Source: Pyrolobus sp964613695
GTDB taxonomy: Archaea > Thermoproteota > Thermoprotei_A > Sulfolobales > Pyrodictiaceae
Reading direction: 5' to 3'
Assembly: GCA_964613695.1 (NCBI GenBank)
Contig: CAZTIR010000048.1
Coordinates: forward strand, 1 to 10,883
Length of the DNA: 10,883 nt
Shown: piece by piece, positions 1 to 7,046 of the stretch
Numbering within the stretch: the stretch's first letter is position 1
How the letters are laid out: each line of letters begins with the position of its first letter
The notes under the pieces: model-generated
What the model saw: only the letters and a program-made list of their open reading frames with translations
Told to the model about the DNA's origin: nothing
Database searches by the model: none
Program-made: the position numbers and the translations under genes

Positions 1-2601
1 GTTACCACCCCCAGTGACGATTATTATCGTGGTGCGGTTACCGTGGATGATCTTGACTATCCTCGCGTTGCCGCGGAGTAGGGTGGCGTTTATCTTCTCG
101 GAGTCCGGGTGGAGCACTGCGACTATGAGCCGGGTGCCCTGCCGCAGCCTAAGCCTTAGCTTCGCGTAGCCGTGCTCAGGGACTAGTAGCGTCTGGTTGC
201 CTATCCTCCTGGCTCCCTTAGCCACGTTCTCCACTAGGCTCTTGAACGCGTCCACTAGGCTCCTCGGGGCTACTAGGCCGGAGAGGTTGGCGTATAGGCT
301 CGGCTTATACCTCCACGAGGAGACCCAGTCTAGCAGCAGCCTCCAGAAGCCCTCTGCTCCAGGCCCCTCGGCGAGCTCGGGCTCGAAGGTCACCAGGGCT
401 GCGCGGTAGCCGTCGCGTCTCCACGAGACGTCGTAGAGGAGTACCGCTCCGAGCCCGTCCCGGGAGACCCCCGCCACTATGGGCGGCGGGTAGGCTAGCA
501 GGCTCTTTAGCGCCGTGTAGACGCCCAGGTCGAAGCCCAGGCTCATATTGTACAGCCCGAGGTCTAGCCGGAGGTGGAGCGTGCCGCTCTCCGTGTAGTT
601 CGCGTATGCCAGCGCCCGGTGCAGCATCGGCAGCAGCGTCTCGATGCTGTAGTTGTAGCCGCGGGTGGCTAGCATAGGGTCTAGCCTGGCGTGGAAGAGC
701 CTAGACGCTATCCTAGTAGCGTTTACAAGCACTCCTCTCAGGGCCAGCATGGCGCCCCTCGCTTCTCCAACGGCTCTCTTCAATGCAGCCCACGACGTGT
801 TGTAGACGGTGTAGGGCTCTTCGAGCTGCCAGCCTACCAGGGTGTACCGGGCGGCGCCCGGCGCCTTCGCGGAGAACCCCACGTAACCGAGTTTACTGAA
901 AACACCCCATGCGAAGTTAATGCCGCTGCTGAAGGGCGCGTAGGCGGCTAGTGGAGCCGAGCCCAGCACCGTCGAGATTGTTGCAAGTTGTTCCGCGTAC
1001 CTAGCATCCCCGGCCGCGAGGAGCCTATGAGCCAGCTTGCAGAACTGTTCCGTAATCGTCCTCTTCACCGCCTCTAGTAGCGTGAGCATGGGGAGCCCTA
1101 GGGCTGGGGCTAGGGCGTGTGGTGCAACAGGGTTAATGTCCTCTAGGCTCCTGCCGAGGTGCCCGACGGGGCCAACCTCTATCCACGTCACATTGCCGCT
1201 CTTCTCGTCGCAGACTGCCACCTCGTACCCGTTGAGAGAGCCCATCGTTGCTATGAGCCCCGCGTGGCTCCTCCTAACATACTCGAGGAGCTTCTCGAGG
1301 AGCGTCTCGCCACCACACTTTATGCTGGAGAGGTCCCCGTTCAGCAGCTGGTCTAGGGGCTCTACGCCGCTGGCCGTCTTCAAGCCCAGCGGGGTGAAGC
1401 CGAGTATAACCACCCTGGGTTTTAGCTCATCCAGGAGCTTGCAGAGTGCGGGGCCAGGCGGCGTTATGTAGAGCTTCGCGTACCTCCCCACTATCTCCCA
1501 GTGTGGTCTCGCAACACCAGCCTCTATGAACACGGGCTTAAGGTACTCTATGAGCTTGTTTATAGCGTCTCTCGGCAGCCCCCAGGCGCCCATGCTCTTG
1601 TTGAGCTTCTCCCAGCCCTCCTCGGCGAGCCGGTAGAGTAGGTAGAGTGGCACCCTATCATCGACCACAAGGGCTGTTATCCCTGCGCTAGCGTTGTAGA
1701 AGTATACTATGCCAGGCGGGGACGCGTAGACACTCCCGCCCTCGCTGATGACCGCGCGGTACTCGGCGTAGGAGCCTGGCTCGCCGCTGACCACAGCGTA
1801 CCCCATGTACACGCCCATGACAGGCTTTGGGAGTGTGGGCGCTTTGCCGCCGGTCACGCTGCCGAGCCAGACTGTAATACTCGAGGTGAGTTTGTTTAGC
1901 CAGTCTCTCAGCTTCTCCAGAGCCTCCTTGAAGCCAGGGTCTATGACAGGCTGTATCCTATAGACGCCGCTGGAGTTTACCACCTCGAGCTCCGGCGAGG
2001 GCTCGGCATCGTCGTCGAGGGCGAGTATATGGACTCTAACCTGCCTGCCGCCCGGCGCCGCGAAGCCACCGGGCGACGAGCCGAGCCAGCCTGCGTCCTC
2101 GACGCCCACGAGCACTAGTGGCGGTAGGTTGACGCGCTTTGCGAGAGGCTCTACCCGGAGAACCACCTCGCCAACCTCGCCAGTAGCGTTGTACACCCTG
2201 ACCCTCACCCTATAGCCGACTGATAACGTGCACTTGGCGCTCGACGGGGGGATAGTCGGCCTCGGCATGCTAAAGCCTAGCTTGAGCGCTGGCAGCCCAG
2301 GCACTAGGGTGGCGTAGACGGGGGAGCCGTTGATGGATACCGGTAGCACCGGGAGCACTATGGTAACCGGGTTTACGCTGGGTGGCGTAGGCGGGGCGAC
2401 TCCACCCTCACAAGAGGCGCTAATGACGACGCTGATAGTGGCCTCTGCTCGCGTGGCATTAGCTCCTGTGTAGACGATGACCGGGTGGAAGCCCGGGACA
2501 CTACTCCCGCCTGGTATAGCGTGCAGCGTTGCAGCACTAGCATGCGCTAGCAACGCTAGCATTATTGCAGCGACGGGCACGAGTAGCCTAGAGGCTCTCA
2601 T
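1..2601 (-). CDS. Large secreted glycoprotein-like protein of unknown function, C-terminus cut by window edge
   Basis: The minus frame is open without a stop from an ATG at 2601 to the window edge, giving 867 codons and no end. I spot-checked the frame near 1402-1422 and 385-402. The start follows GGTGGTGGT directly, a possible Shine-Dalgarno match. The N-terminus (MRASRLLVPVAAIMLALLA, then AHASA) is a clear signal peptide of about 25 residues. The rest is soluble and looks extracytoplasmic, with about 16 N-x-S/T sequons (for example NATR, NGSP, NYSI, NRTT). Two stretches around residues 395-450 (KPRVVILGF and SHAGLIATMGSLNG) alternate hydrophobic strand and turn as in Rossmann-like or class I amidotransferase-like folds. 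A stretch near residues 733-760 (AALVTFEPE, then FWRLLLDW) has a similar flavour. I do not recognise the family, and these fold hints are inference only. It probably sits at the cell surface. Confidence 0.85.
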   Translation of the reverse strand, partial: MRASRLLVPVAAIMLALLAHASAATLHAIPGGSSVPGFHPVIVYTGANATRAEATISVVISASCEGGVAPPTPPSVNPVTIVLPVLPVSINGSPVYATLVPGLPALKLGFSMPRPTIPPSSAKCTLSVGYRVRVRVYNATGEVGEVVLRVEPLAKRVNLPPLVLVGVEDAGWLGSSPGGFAAPGGRQVRVHILALDDDAEPSPELEVVNSSGVYRIQPVIDPGFKEALEKLRDWLNKLTSSITVWLGSVTGGKAPTLPKPVMGVYMGYAVVSGEPGSYAEYRAVISEGGSVYASPPGIVYFYNASAGITALVVDDRVPLYLLYRLAEEGWEKLNKSMGAWGLPRDAINKLIEYLKPVFIEAGVARPHWEIVGRYAKLYITPPGPALCKLLDELKPRVVILGFTPLGLKTASGVEPLDQLLNGDLSSIKCGGETLLEKLLEYVRRSHAGLIATMGSLNGYEVAVCDEKSGNVTWIEVGPVGHLGRSLEDINPVAPHALAPALGLPMLTLLEAVKRTITEQFCKLAHRLLAAGDARYAEQLATISTVLGSAPLAAYAPFSSGINFAWGVFSKLGYVGFSAKAPGAARYTLVGWQLEEPYTVYNTSWAALKRAVGEARGAMLALRGVLVNATRIASRLFHARLDPMLATRGYNYSIETLLPMLHRALAYANYTESGTLHLRLDLGLYNMSLGFDLGVYTALKSLLAYPPPIVAGVSRDGLGAVLLYDVSWRRDGYRAALVTFEPELAEGPGAEGFWRLLLDWVSSWRYKPSLYANLSGLVAPRSLVDAFKSLVENVAKGARRIGNQTLLVPEHGYAKLRLRLRQGTRLIVAVLHPDSEKINATLLRGNARIVKIIHGNRTTIIIVTGGGN

Positions 2602-2610
2602 ACCACCACC
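2602..2610 (-). promoter_or_regulatory. Possible ribosome binding site of the 2601 gene
   Basis: On the minus strand the sequence GGTGGTGGT abuts the ATG. GGTG can pair with the conserved archaeal 16S rRNA 3' end. The spacing is only acceptable for the outermost GGTG copy. Confidence 0.4.
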
Positions 2611-2687
2611 GTTTACAATGCGCTCCAGGGTTCTCTATTGAGGTGTTCTATACGAGTAGCCTGCAATACACTGAAATATTGTTGCGA

Positions 2688-2710
2688 GGCATACTATACT
2701 TATTTCCGCG
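2688..2710 (-). promoter_or_regulatory. Candidate TATA/BRE promoter for the secreted-protein gene
   Basis: The minus strand reads GGAAATAAGTATAGTATGCC here. The AAATAAGTATAG core resembles a crenarchaeal TATA box preceded by purines (BRE). Transcription would start near 2672, leaving a leader of about 70 bases. A second AT-rich element, CAATATTTCAG at 2671-2681, would give a leader of about 50 bases. The choice between them is not resolved. Confidence 0.35.
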
Positions 2711-2724
2711 CCAGGCGTCTGTGC

Positions 2725-2780
2725 GTTTGTTAATTAGTTTTTAGTCTGTTTTTATTTAGTCCGTTCTCTGTTATTTATGA
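2725..2780. other. T-rich (plus strand) spacer with imperfect direct repeat
   Basis: The plus strand carries two T5 runs (2738-2742 and 2749-2753) and an imperfect direct repeat, TTTAGTCTG at 2740-2748 and TTTAGTCCG at 2755-2763. It lies just downstream of the 2791-3549 gene, but that gene's transcript would be A-rich here, not U-rich. The tract would therefore suit termination of a plus-strand (antisense) transcript better, or may simply be a flexible upstream promoter region. Confidence 0.4.
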
Positions 2781-2790
2781 GTCTTGTGGG

Positions 2791-3549
2791 CTACCCGGTG
2801 AGCCTCTCGGCCAGCATCCTCAGCCTCTCGACTATCCTCGGGCCATAGTGGGCGAGCGTATCCCTGGGCACAACCACCAGCCTAGCCCGCTTCTCGAGAC
2901 GCTCGTCCAGGATTAGCCAGCGTCGTAGGGCTCCCAGGGCGTGTTGGAGTGTGGGGTTCTCCACCTTACCCTCGTAGACTATCACCTGGGGCGAGTACCT
3001 CCGAGCATCGCCGGGTGTTACTCGAATCCAGTCTCGGGGCACATCCTCGTAGACGTGACGCACTCCGAGGTGATTGAGGGCGTGGCCCGCGTAGCTCAGA
3101 GCCCCGGGTGCGATAGGCTCCGCGAGGTCTATCACGTAGAGGATTCTGGCTGGGGGCGCTAGGCCCCTTAGCTCCACCAGCTTCTCCGCTAGGATCTCGG
3201 CCTCCTCGAGGGCTTCGCTCCTCCTCCCAACGGTCACGCCGATCCTCCACACCATCTCTGGTATCCCGTGGAGGCTGGCCGGTATCGGCACATGCACCAC
3301 GCGGTATCCCCGAGCCCTCAGCCTCTCCGCGAGCCTCTCCTGGGCGCTGCCGCTCGTGAAGACCAGGTCAGGGTGGAGGTCCTCCAGTCTATCCATCTTT
3401 ACGTTCAGGTAGTCGCCCACTACCTCGGCGTGGGGTGGGGCGTAGGGTCTGCAGAAGACGCTCACGCCTACCAGCTCATCCCCCGCGCCTATTGCTACGA
3501 GGGTGTCTGTGACGGATGGGGAGAGGCTTACTATCCTCGAGGCCGCCAC
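2791..3549 (-). CDS. Periplasmic-binding-protein type III (BtuF/TroA-like) family protein without signal peptide
   Basis: The 252-residue product matches the helical-backbone metal receptor family that binds cobalamin or iron chelates for ABC importers (PF01497/COG0614). The N-terminal lobe shows RIVSLSPSVTDTLVAIGAGD at residues 5-24, then LVGVSVFCRPY, VGDYLN and MDRLEDLHPDLVFTSG. The C-terminal lobe follows a long linking helix around residues 105-125. The start is GTG at 3549, preceded by a good Shine-Dalgarno sequence GGGAGGAT at 3553-3560. The family motif begins at residue 5, so there is no room for a signal peptide or lipobox, and the protein should stay in the cytoplasm. No permease or ATPase gene lies nearby. 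It may bind a corrinoid or chelated metal inside the cell, or be an orphan receptor; ligand unknown. The family call is firm and the role is not. Confidence 0.88.
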   Translation of the reverse strand: MAASRIVSLSPSVTDTLVAIGAGDELVGVSVFCRPYAPPHAEVVGDYLNVKMDRLEDLHPDLVFTSGSAQERLAERLRARGYRVVHVPIPASLHGIPEMVWRIGVTVGRRSEALEEAEILAEKLVELRGLAPPARILYVIDLAEPIAPGALSYAGHALNHLGVRHVYEDVPRDWIRVTPGDARRYSPQVIVYEGKVENPTLQHALGALRRWLILDERLEKRARLVVVPRDTLAHYGPRIVERLRMLAERLTG

Positions 3550-3552
3550 CCT

Positions 3553-3560
3553 ATCCTCCC
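3553..3560 (-). promoter_or_regulatory. Ribosome binding site fixing the GTG start at 3549
   Basis: The minus strand reads GGGAGGAT, then AGG, then the GTG start codon. This near-canonical archaeal Shine-Dalgarno sequence supports a GTG start with no upstream signal peptide extension. Confidence 0.65.
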
Positions 3561-3620
3561 GTCTCGGGGTGCGGGTATAGGCTGCTCTCCTCTATGGGAC
3601 GCAACACTGTTACATCTGGA

Positions 3621-3640
3621 CAAGGCTATATGGTATTAGC
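3621..3640 (+). promoter_or_regulatory. Candidate TATA box for the 3666 gene, possibly shared with the divergent gene
   Basis: CTATATGG at 3626-3633 is the best TATA-like element between the divergent genes. For the plus-strand gene it predicts a transcript start near 3655, a leader of about 10 bases with no Shine-Dalgarno sequence. Read on the minus strand it is CCATATAG and would give the 3549 gene a leader of about 53 bases. A second minus element, CCCATAGAGG near 3589-3598, would instead give a leader of about 17 bases that still holds that gene's ribosome site. Confidence 0.45.
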
Positions 3641-3665
3641 GGTGCCCTAGACACGGCTATAGAGT

Positions 3666-4226
3666 ATGGGCCGCATATTATCAACGGGCTTGAGCCTAGC
3701 CTTCACGCTACTAGGGTTACTCCTGACACTCGGCCTGCTCTCGAAGTACCTCCCCGCGCTGCTCTACGCGTATCACCTGGTGCGTAGCGTGACTAGCTGC
3801 CATAGTATCGAGTGCCTCGCTGGCACCGGGGGCTCTCTGAACGTGACCGTGGTCGATGCCTTCGTAGCCCGGGGTCCGTGGGGCGATGCGATAGTAGTCT
3901 ACGCGTGTAGCAGTGTCCCGGCCGTTTTCCGGGTGTACGTGGGCGGCAGTTACGCGGGTGTCGCTACGCTGCCATACAACCCTATACCAGATCTCGACGT
4001 ATGTGAGAAGGTGGCGCTCGTGGTGGTTAAGCATGGAGCCTCATACACTGTGCTACTCGAGCCCGTGGAGCACGGGGATTTGAGAGGATTGTATGAGGTG
4101 TTGGAATCGGTTGCGGGCCTCTCGCCGGGCGATAGGATAGAGGCGCCGGTTAGGCTAACACTAGTCACGAGAAACCACAGTTTCGTCATTAGGGTGGAGC
4201 GCGTGGTCACGCTTGGGCGGCGTTAG
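3666..4226 (+). CDS. Small membrane-anchored extracytoplasmic protein, unknown function
   Basis: The 186-residue product starts with ATG and has no Shine-Dalgarno sequence, consistent with a near-leaderless transcript. Residues 5-36 form a long hydrophobic segment (SLAFTLLGLLLTLGLL and onward) that is probably a signal anchor. The remainder, with strand-rich patterns such as DAIVVYACSSVPAVFRVYV, should lie outside the membrane. There are exactly four cysteines (C45, C50, C81, C113), all after the anchor, which would suit two disulfides. Two sequons are present (NVTV near residue 59 and NHSF near the C-terminus). I do not recognise a family. The gene runs convergently into xerA, and the two coding regions overlap by 20 bases at 4207-4226, so it is not part of the xerA operon. 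Confidence 0.72.
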   Translation: MGRILSTGLSLAFTLLGLLLTLGLLSKYLPALLYAYHLVRSVTSCHSIECLAGTGGSLNVTVVDAFVARGPWGDAIVVYACSSVPAVFRVYVGGSYAGVATLPYNPIPDLDVCEKVALVVVKHGASYTVLLEPVEHGDLRGLYEVLESVAGLSPGDRIEAPVRLTLVTRNHSFVIRVERVVTLGRR

Positions 4227-5421
4227 CGTCTTGCTCGCCCCGCCTCGGCTGCTGTGGTTGCGGGGAGGGGAGGGGCTGGTAGGGCGGCCACATGGGCCAC
4301 GGTGGCTGCCACTGCGCCTGTTGCACAGGCTGCGCTTGCTGTTGGACTGCTTGGCTCTGGTACGGGGGTTGTGGGAGTGCTGGCGGCTGTTGTGTGGGCT
4401 GCGGTGGTTGTGGCGGTGCTGGTGGCCAGTAGGGTGGCCACGGCCAGGCTTGTGGCGGCTGTGGTGGTGCTTGCTGGGGGGCTGGTGGCTGCGGGAGCCA
4501 TGCTCTCGCGATGCTCCTCTCATACTCGGCTCTAACATCCTCGCGTAGTAGGTGGAGGTAGATCTGCGTCGTCTTGATGTCCTTGTGGCCTAGTAGCCTC
4601 TGGACCGCTGGCAGGCTCATACCCCTCCTTAAAGCCTCGGTGGCGAAGGTGTGGCGTAGCATGTGCGGCCTCACGCGCGAGGGGTCTAGGCCCGCCCTCC
4701 TGGCTAGGCTCTTGAGCCTCTTGTATAGCCCGGAGTAGCTTATGCCGAGGAGGGGGTCGTCGGGGCCTAGCCCTGGGTTCTCCTCGAGCCACTTTGCTAG
4801 AGCCGCGGCGGTGAGATCCCCGAAGAAGACTATGCGCTCCTCGCCGTACTTCGCGTTCCTAACCCTAATCTCCCTCCTCTCGAGGTCCACGTCGCGTAGA
4901 CGCAGGGAGACGGCCTCCTGGGCGCGGAGGCCTGTCTCGAGGAGGAGGGCTAGTATCAGGAGGTCTAGGGTGTCGCGGGCTGCCGAGAGGAGGCGTAGCA
5001 CCTCCTCCTCGCGGAGGGCGTCTACCCTGGAGCCCCTGGGCTTGGGCACCACCGGCACCTTCACTGGGAGCCCCAGCCACTCGAAGAAGCCCCGGAGGAA
5101 GAGGGTGTAGTAGTGGAGGGTTGACTGCCTCAGCCTCCTCTCCTCATAAACGGGCCTCGCACCCCTCCTACCCCTCCTCGAGCGGGGGAAGCCCCGGGAG
5201 AGCCTCTCAGCTCTCCATCGTAGCACGTCCTCCTGTCTCACCTCGCGGAGGGGCTTACCCCCCAGGAACTCTAGGAAGTCGCTGATGGCCGCCCGGTATG
5301 CTTTCACGGTCTTCTCGCTGGCTCCGGCCGCGCGGAGGGCGTCGAGGAAGAGCTCCATTATCTCCTCGTTACTCCTCTCGAGTATATCCGGGGGCGGCGG
5401 GTCGAGCTCAAACCTCACCAT
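4207..5421 (-). CDS. xerA: XerA-type tyrosine recombinase with Pro/Gln/Trp-rich C-terminal tail
   Basis: This is a site-specific tyrosine recombinase of the archaeal XerA/XerCD family, which resolves chromosome dimers at dif sites. Numbering from the ATG at 5421, residues about 15-115 are the SAM-like core-binding domain (NEEIMELFLDALRAAGASE). The catalytic domain carries the complete set R166 (TGLRAQEAVSLRLRD), K191 (NAKYGEER), H253/R256 (HMLRHTF), H279 (LLGHKD) and the nucleophile Y288 (TTQIYLHL). XerA proteins normally end soon after this tyrosine, but here about 97 more residues follow, rich in Pro, Gln and Trp. The frame is open upstream to 5565, but that would overlap the preceding gene by 76 bases and add a Pro/Gly-rich extension of 48 residues. 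The ATG at 5421 has GGAG 8 bases upstream and fits the family start. The gene lies 68 bases downstream of the phosphoribosyltransferase gene and may be co-transcribed with it. Confidence 0.93.
   Translation of the reverse strand: MVRFELDPPPPDILERSNEEIMELFLDALRAAGASEKTVKAYRAAISDFLEFLGGKPLREVRQEDVLRWRAERLSRGFPRSRRGRRGARPVYEERRLRQSTLHYYTLFLRGFFEWLGLPVKVPVVPKPRGSRVDALREEEVLRLLSAARDTLDLLILALLLETGLRAQEAVSLRLRDVDLERREIRVRNAKYGEERIVFFGDLTAAALAKWLEENPGLGPDDPLLGISYSGLYKRLKSLARRAGLDPSRVRPHMLRHTFATEALRRGMSLPAVQRLLGHKDIKTTQIYLHLLREDVRAEYERSIARAWLPQPPAPQQAPPQPPQAWPWPPYWPPAPPQPPQPTQQPPALPQPPYQSQAVQQQAQPVQQAQWQPPWPMWPPYQPLPSPQPQQPRRGEQDANAAQA
4210..4500 (-). repeat. Low-complexity Pro/Gln/Trp tail-coding region of xerA
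   Basis: This segment encodes the last 97 residues of the recombinase. It consists almost entirely of Pro, Gln, Ala, Trp and Tyr, with a related motif occurring twice: WPWPPYWPP early and WPMWPPYQP late, about 50 residues apart. The core WPPY is identical in both. The plus strand is correspondingly G/T-rich (tggtggtgct-type runs), which produces several spurious long open frames on both strands. The final residues (RRGEQDANAAQA) are polar and not repetitive. Confidence 0.85.
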
Positions 5422-5489
5422 GAGCGGCTCCGGTGGTAAACCTGGGGCTCTGGGCGGGGCTGGGCTCGGGGGTCTTTGATACCCGGGTG

Positions 5490-6242
5490 CTACTCTAGCA
5501 CGGGTCCCCTCCACCCAGCCTCCCTCAGAATCTCCACTACCTCCTCGTCGCTCAGGTCCCTCCACTCCATGTACGCGTCTGCAACCGCGAAGTAGAGGCC
5601 GCTGCGCAGGTTCACCACCGCCACTCCATCAGCGTACTCGGCCACCCTCTCGGCGCCGTCAAGGCTGGCTGTCGGCGCGGCGGCATAGACCGTCTCGGCT
5701 CCTAGTCGTTGGAGGAAGCGGATGCCGGCTACCATGGTCCACCCCGCGGCTATCCCATCGTCAACGACTAGCACCACCCGGCCCTCCAGGCTAGGGTATC
5801 TCGTCGTGCCCCGGAGCTTCTCGAGACGCTCCCTAACCTTGCTCCACGCTACCGAGGCCTGCCTCTCAACCACCTCGTCCCCGAGCTGCATGGCGACATC
5901 GGCGTCGACGATCGGGCGGCCGTCTGGGGCCACTGCACCGAAGCCCGCCTCCGTGGTCCAGGGGTACGTCACCTTCTTGACGACCAGGAGGTCTAGCCTA
6001 GCCCCCAGCACCCTCGAGACAACCACGCCTATGGGGACGCCGCCCGCGGGTATGGCGTAGACTATGCTGGGCCTCCTCCAGTAACCCCTCTCCACAAGGA
6101 GCCTAACCAGGGAGGCTAGGGCAGCGCCACCCTCCCAACGGTCCCGGAAGACTGGAGCCCTCCACGACCAGTCCTCGCAGTAGAAGAGGCGCTGGTTGAG
6201 CATGGAGCGGAGCTCGCAGCTAAACCCCTCCACCCTGCACAA
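5490..6242 (-). CDS. Phosphoribosyltransferase-fold protein (COG1926-like)
   Basis: The 250-residue protein belongs to the type I phosphoribosyltransferase fold (PF00156). Residues 156-169 hold the PRPP-binding signature VVLVVDDGIAAGWT, with the paired acidic residues D161/D162 and the small-residue loop. Upstream, AIPAGGVPIG (63-72) and KKVTYPWTTEAGFGAVAPDG (89-108) match the pattern of the COG1926 'predicted phosphoribosyltransferase' group, whose substrate is not established. The C-terminal half continues the Rossmann-like pattern (GAETVYAAAPTAS). The longest frame starts with TTG at 6242. GTG at 6233 and ATG at 6203 are alternatives, and the conserved region begins only at about residue 32, so the true start is uncertain. 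A TATA-like GAGTATAGC at 6285-6293 supports its own promoter. It precedes xerA, and co-transcription with xerA is plausible. Confidence 0.85.
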   Translation of the reverse strand: MCRVEGFSCELRSMLNQRLFYCEDWSWRAPVFRDRWEGGAALASLVRLLVERGYWRRPSIVYAIPAGGVPIGVVVSRVLGARLDLLVVKKVTYPWTTEAGFGAVAPDGRPIVDADVAMQLGDEVVERQASVAWSKVRERLEKLRGTTRYPSLEGRVVLVVDDGIAAGWTMVAGIRFLQRLGAETVYAAAPTASLDGAERVAEYADGVAVVNLRSGLYFAVADAYMEWRDLSDEEVVEILREAGWRGPVLE

Positions 6243-6284
6243 CCGTTAGGCTAGCACCCGGCACCAGGCGATAAGCGTGGGGAT

Positions 6285-6293
6285 GCTATACTC
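6285..6293 (-). promoter_or_regulatory. Candidate TATA box for the phosphoribosyltransferase gene
   Basis: The minus strand reads GAGTATAGC immediately before the end of the upstream small gene's spacer. It predicts transcription from about 6262, upstream of all three candidate start codons. Confidence 0.35.
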
Positions 6294-6297
6294 GGGG

Positions 6298-6537
6298 CTA
6301 GGGGCACACCCGCAGCCCCTGAACCTCCACAGAGTCTCTCAGCCCACCTCCACGCTTAACACTCGTGAAGAGTAGGCGATAGCAGCCGCTCTCCCGGTCA
6401 AAGTGTAGCACCATGTATAGCTTCTCGGGGGCATCCCAGAGCCTCACGAGGAGGGGGTTGCAGGGTTCGAGACGGTAGCTCTCCTCCCTCCGCGAGCCCC
6501 GCACGAGCCTCAATAGTTGCCTGGCGAGCTCAACCAC
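6298..6537 (-). CDS. Small hypothetical protein, translationally coupled
   Basis: I do not recognise this 79-residue protein. I chose the GTG at 6537 because it overlaps the stop of the upstream gene (TGA at 6532-6530) by 8 bases, a typical coupling arrangement, and GGGGAG lies about 12 bases upstream. The frame is open to a TTG at 6585, which would lengthen the overlap to 56 bases and add 16 residues. The visible protein begins with an amphipathic helix rich in Leu and Arg (VVELARQLLRLVRGSRREE), followed by a strand-rich domain (KLYMVLHFDRESGCYRLLF). There are three cysteines and no membrane segment. It is probably cytosolic and may act with its overlapping neighbour. Confidence 0.6.
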   Translation of the reverse strand: MVELARQLLRLVRGSRREESYRLEPCNPLLVRLWDAPEKLYMVLHFDRESGCYRLLFTSVKRGGGLRDSVEVQGLRVCP

Positions 6538-6982
6538 TATCGTTAGCTTCTCCCCGCCGCTCAATACCCAACACCAGCCTGCCAACCTCCACCCTAAGCT
6601 CCACCGAGCCCAGCCTAAGCACCCCGGTCTCGCGGAGCTGCACGTCCACCACGGAGTTGCCCCGCTCAGCAGCCTCCCAGAGTAGCTTAAACGCCTCGTA
6701 GTCGATCCTACCCTCCTCTAGGCTCCGGATGAGCTCCTCTACCTGCTCGTCGTGCTCAAGCTCAACAACTAGAACCGGGGTACTGTCCTCGTGCCTAACC
6801 TCGACACTCCGCACCCTAACAGCCTCGAGGACCGCCGGGCGGACCGGGAGGGGTAGCGCCGAGCGCGACTCCCCACCAGCCCCGCGGTCCTCGAGCTCCT
6901 CGAGGAGGCTCAGAGGGAGCCTGACACTCTTCACCGACTCTGAGCCGCCGCGGCGTTCCACCAGCCTAACCACTATAGACAC
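6530..6982 (-). CDS. Hypothetical protein, 150 residues
   Basis: This frame starts with GTG at 6982 and has no recognisable family. A second in-frame GTG at 6973 is an alternative, and a TATA-like CCTATAGC near 6995-7005 would favour a leaderless start there. The protein alternates short strands (MSIVVRLVERR, VRSVEVRHEDSTPVLVVELE) with acidic helices (EQVEELIRSLEEGRIDYEAF), and ends in another strand pair. It is highly charged, lacks cysteines and membrane segments, and looks cytosolic. It precedes the overlapping small gene, and the two are almost certainly on one mRNA. The gap to the sfsA stop is 64 bases, so it may be expressed from its own promoter or by read-through. Confidence 0.68.
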   Translation of the reverse strand: MSIVVRLVERRGGSESVKSVRLPLSLLEELEDRGAGGESRSALPLPVRPAVLEAVRVRSVEVRHEDSTPVLVVELEHDEQVEELIRSLEEGRIDYEAFKLLWEAAERGNSVVDVQLRETGVLRLGSVELRVEVGRLVLGIERRGEANDSG

Positions 6983-7046
6983 TGGGCAAGCACCATGCTA
7001 TAGGAGCCCTTCATGCCCCTAAAGCGGTTAGTAGCCCGGGGTGCTC

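Noticed and set aside
1037..1471. Plus-strand open frames inside the large secreted-protein gene (also 197-409, 691-951)
   Set aside because: They are Ser/Arg-rich translations without ribosome sites, fully antisense to a long, signal-peptide-bearing open frame.
4213..4548. Trp/Leu-rich and Ala/Val-rich open frames across the xerA tail on both strands
   Set aside because: They are frame shadows of the repetitive Pro/Gln codons, with no start signals and low-complexity translations.
5422..5565. N-terminal extension of XerA (48 Pro/Gly-rich residues from a start at 5565)
   Set aside because: It would overlap the phosphoribosyltransferase gene by 76 bases, has low-complexity composition, and the ATG at 5421 with GGAG upstream fits the family start.
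6462..6480. GGTTCGAGAC resembling a tRNA T-arm
   Set aside because: No matching acceptor, anticodon or D-arm surrounds it, and it lies within a coding region.
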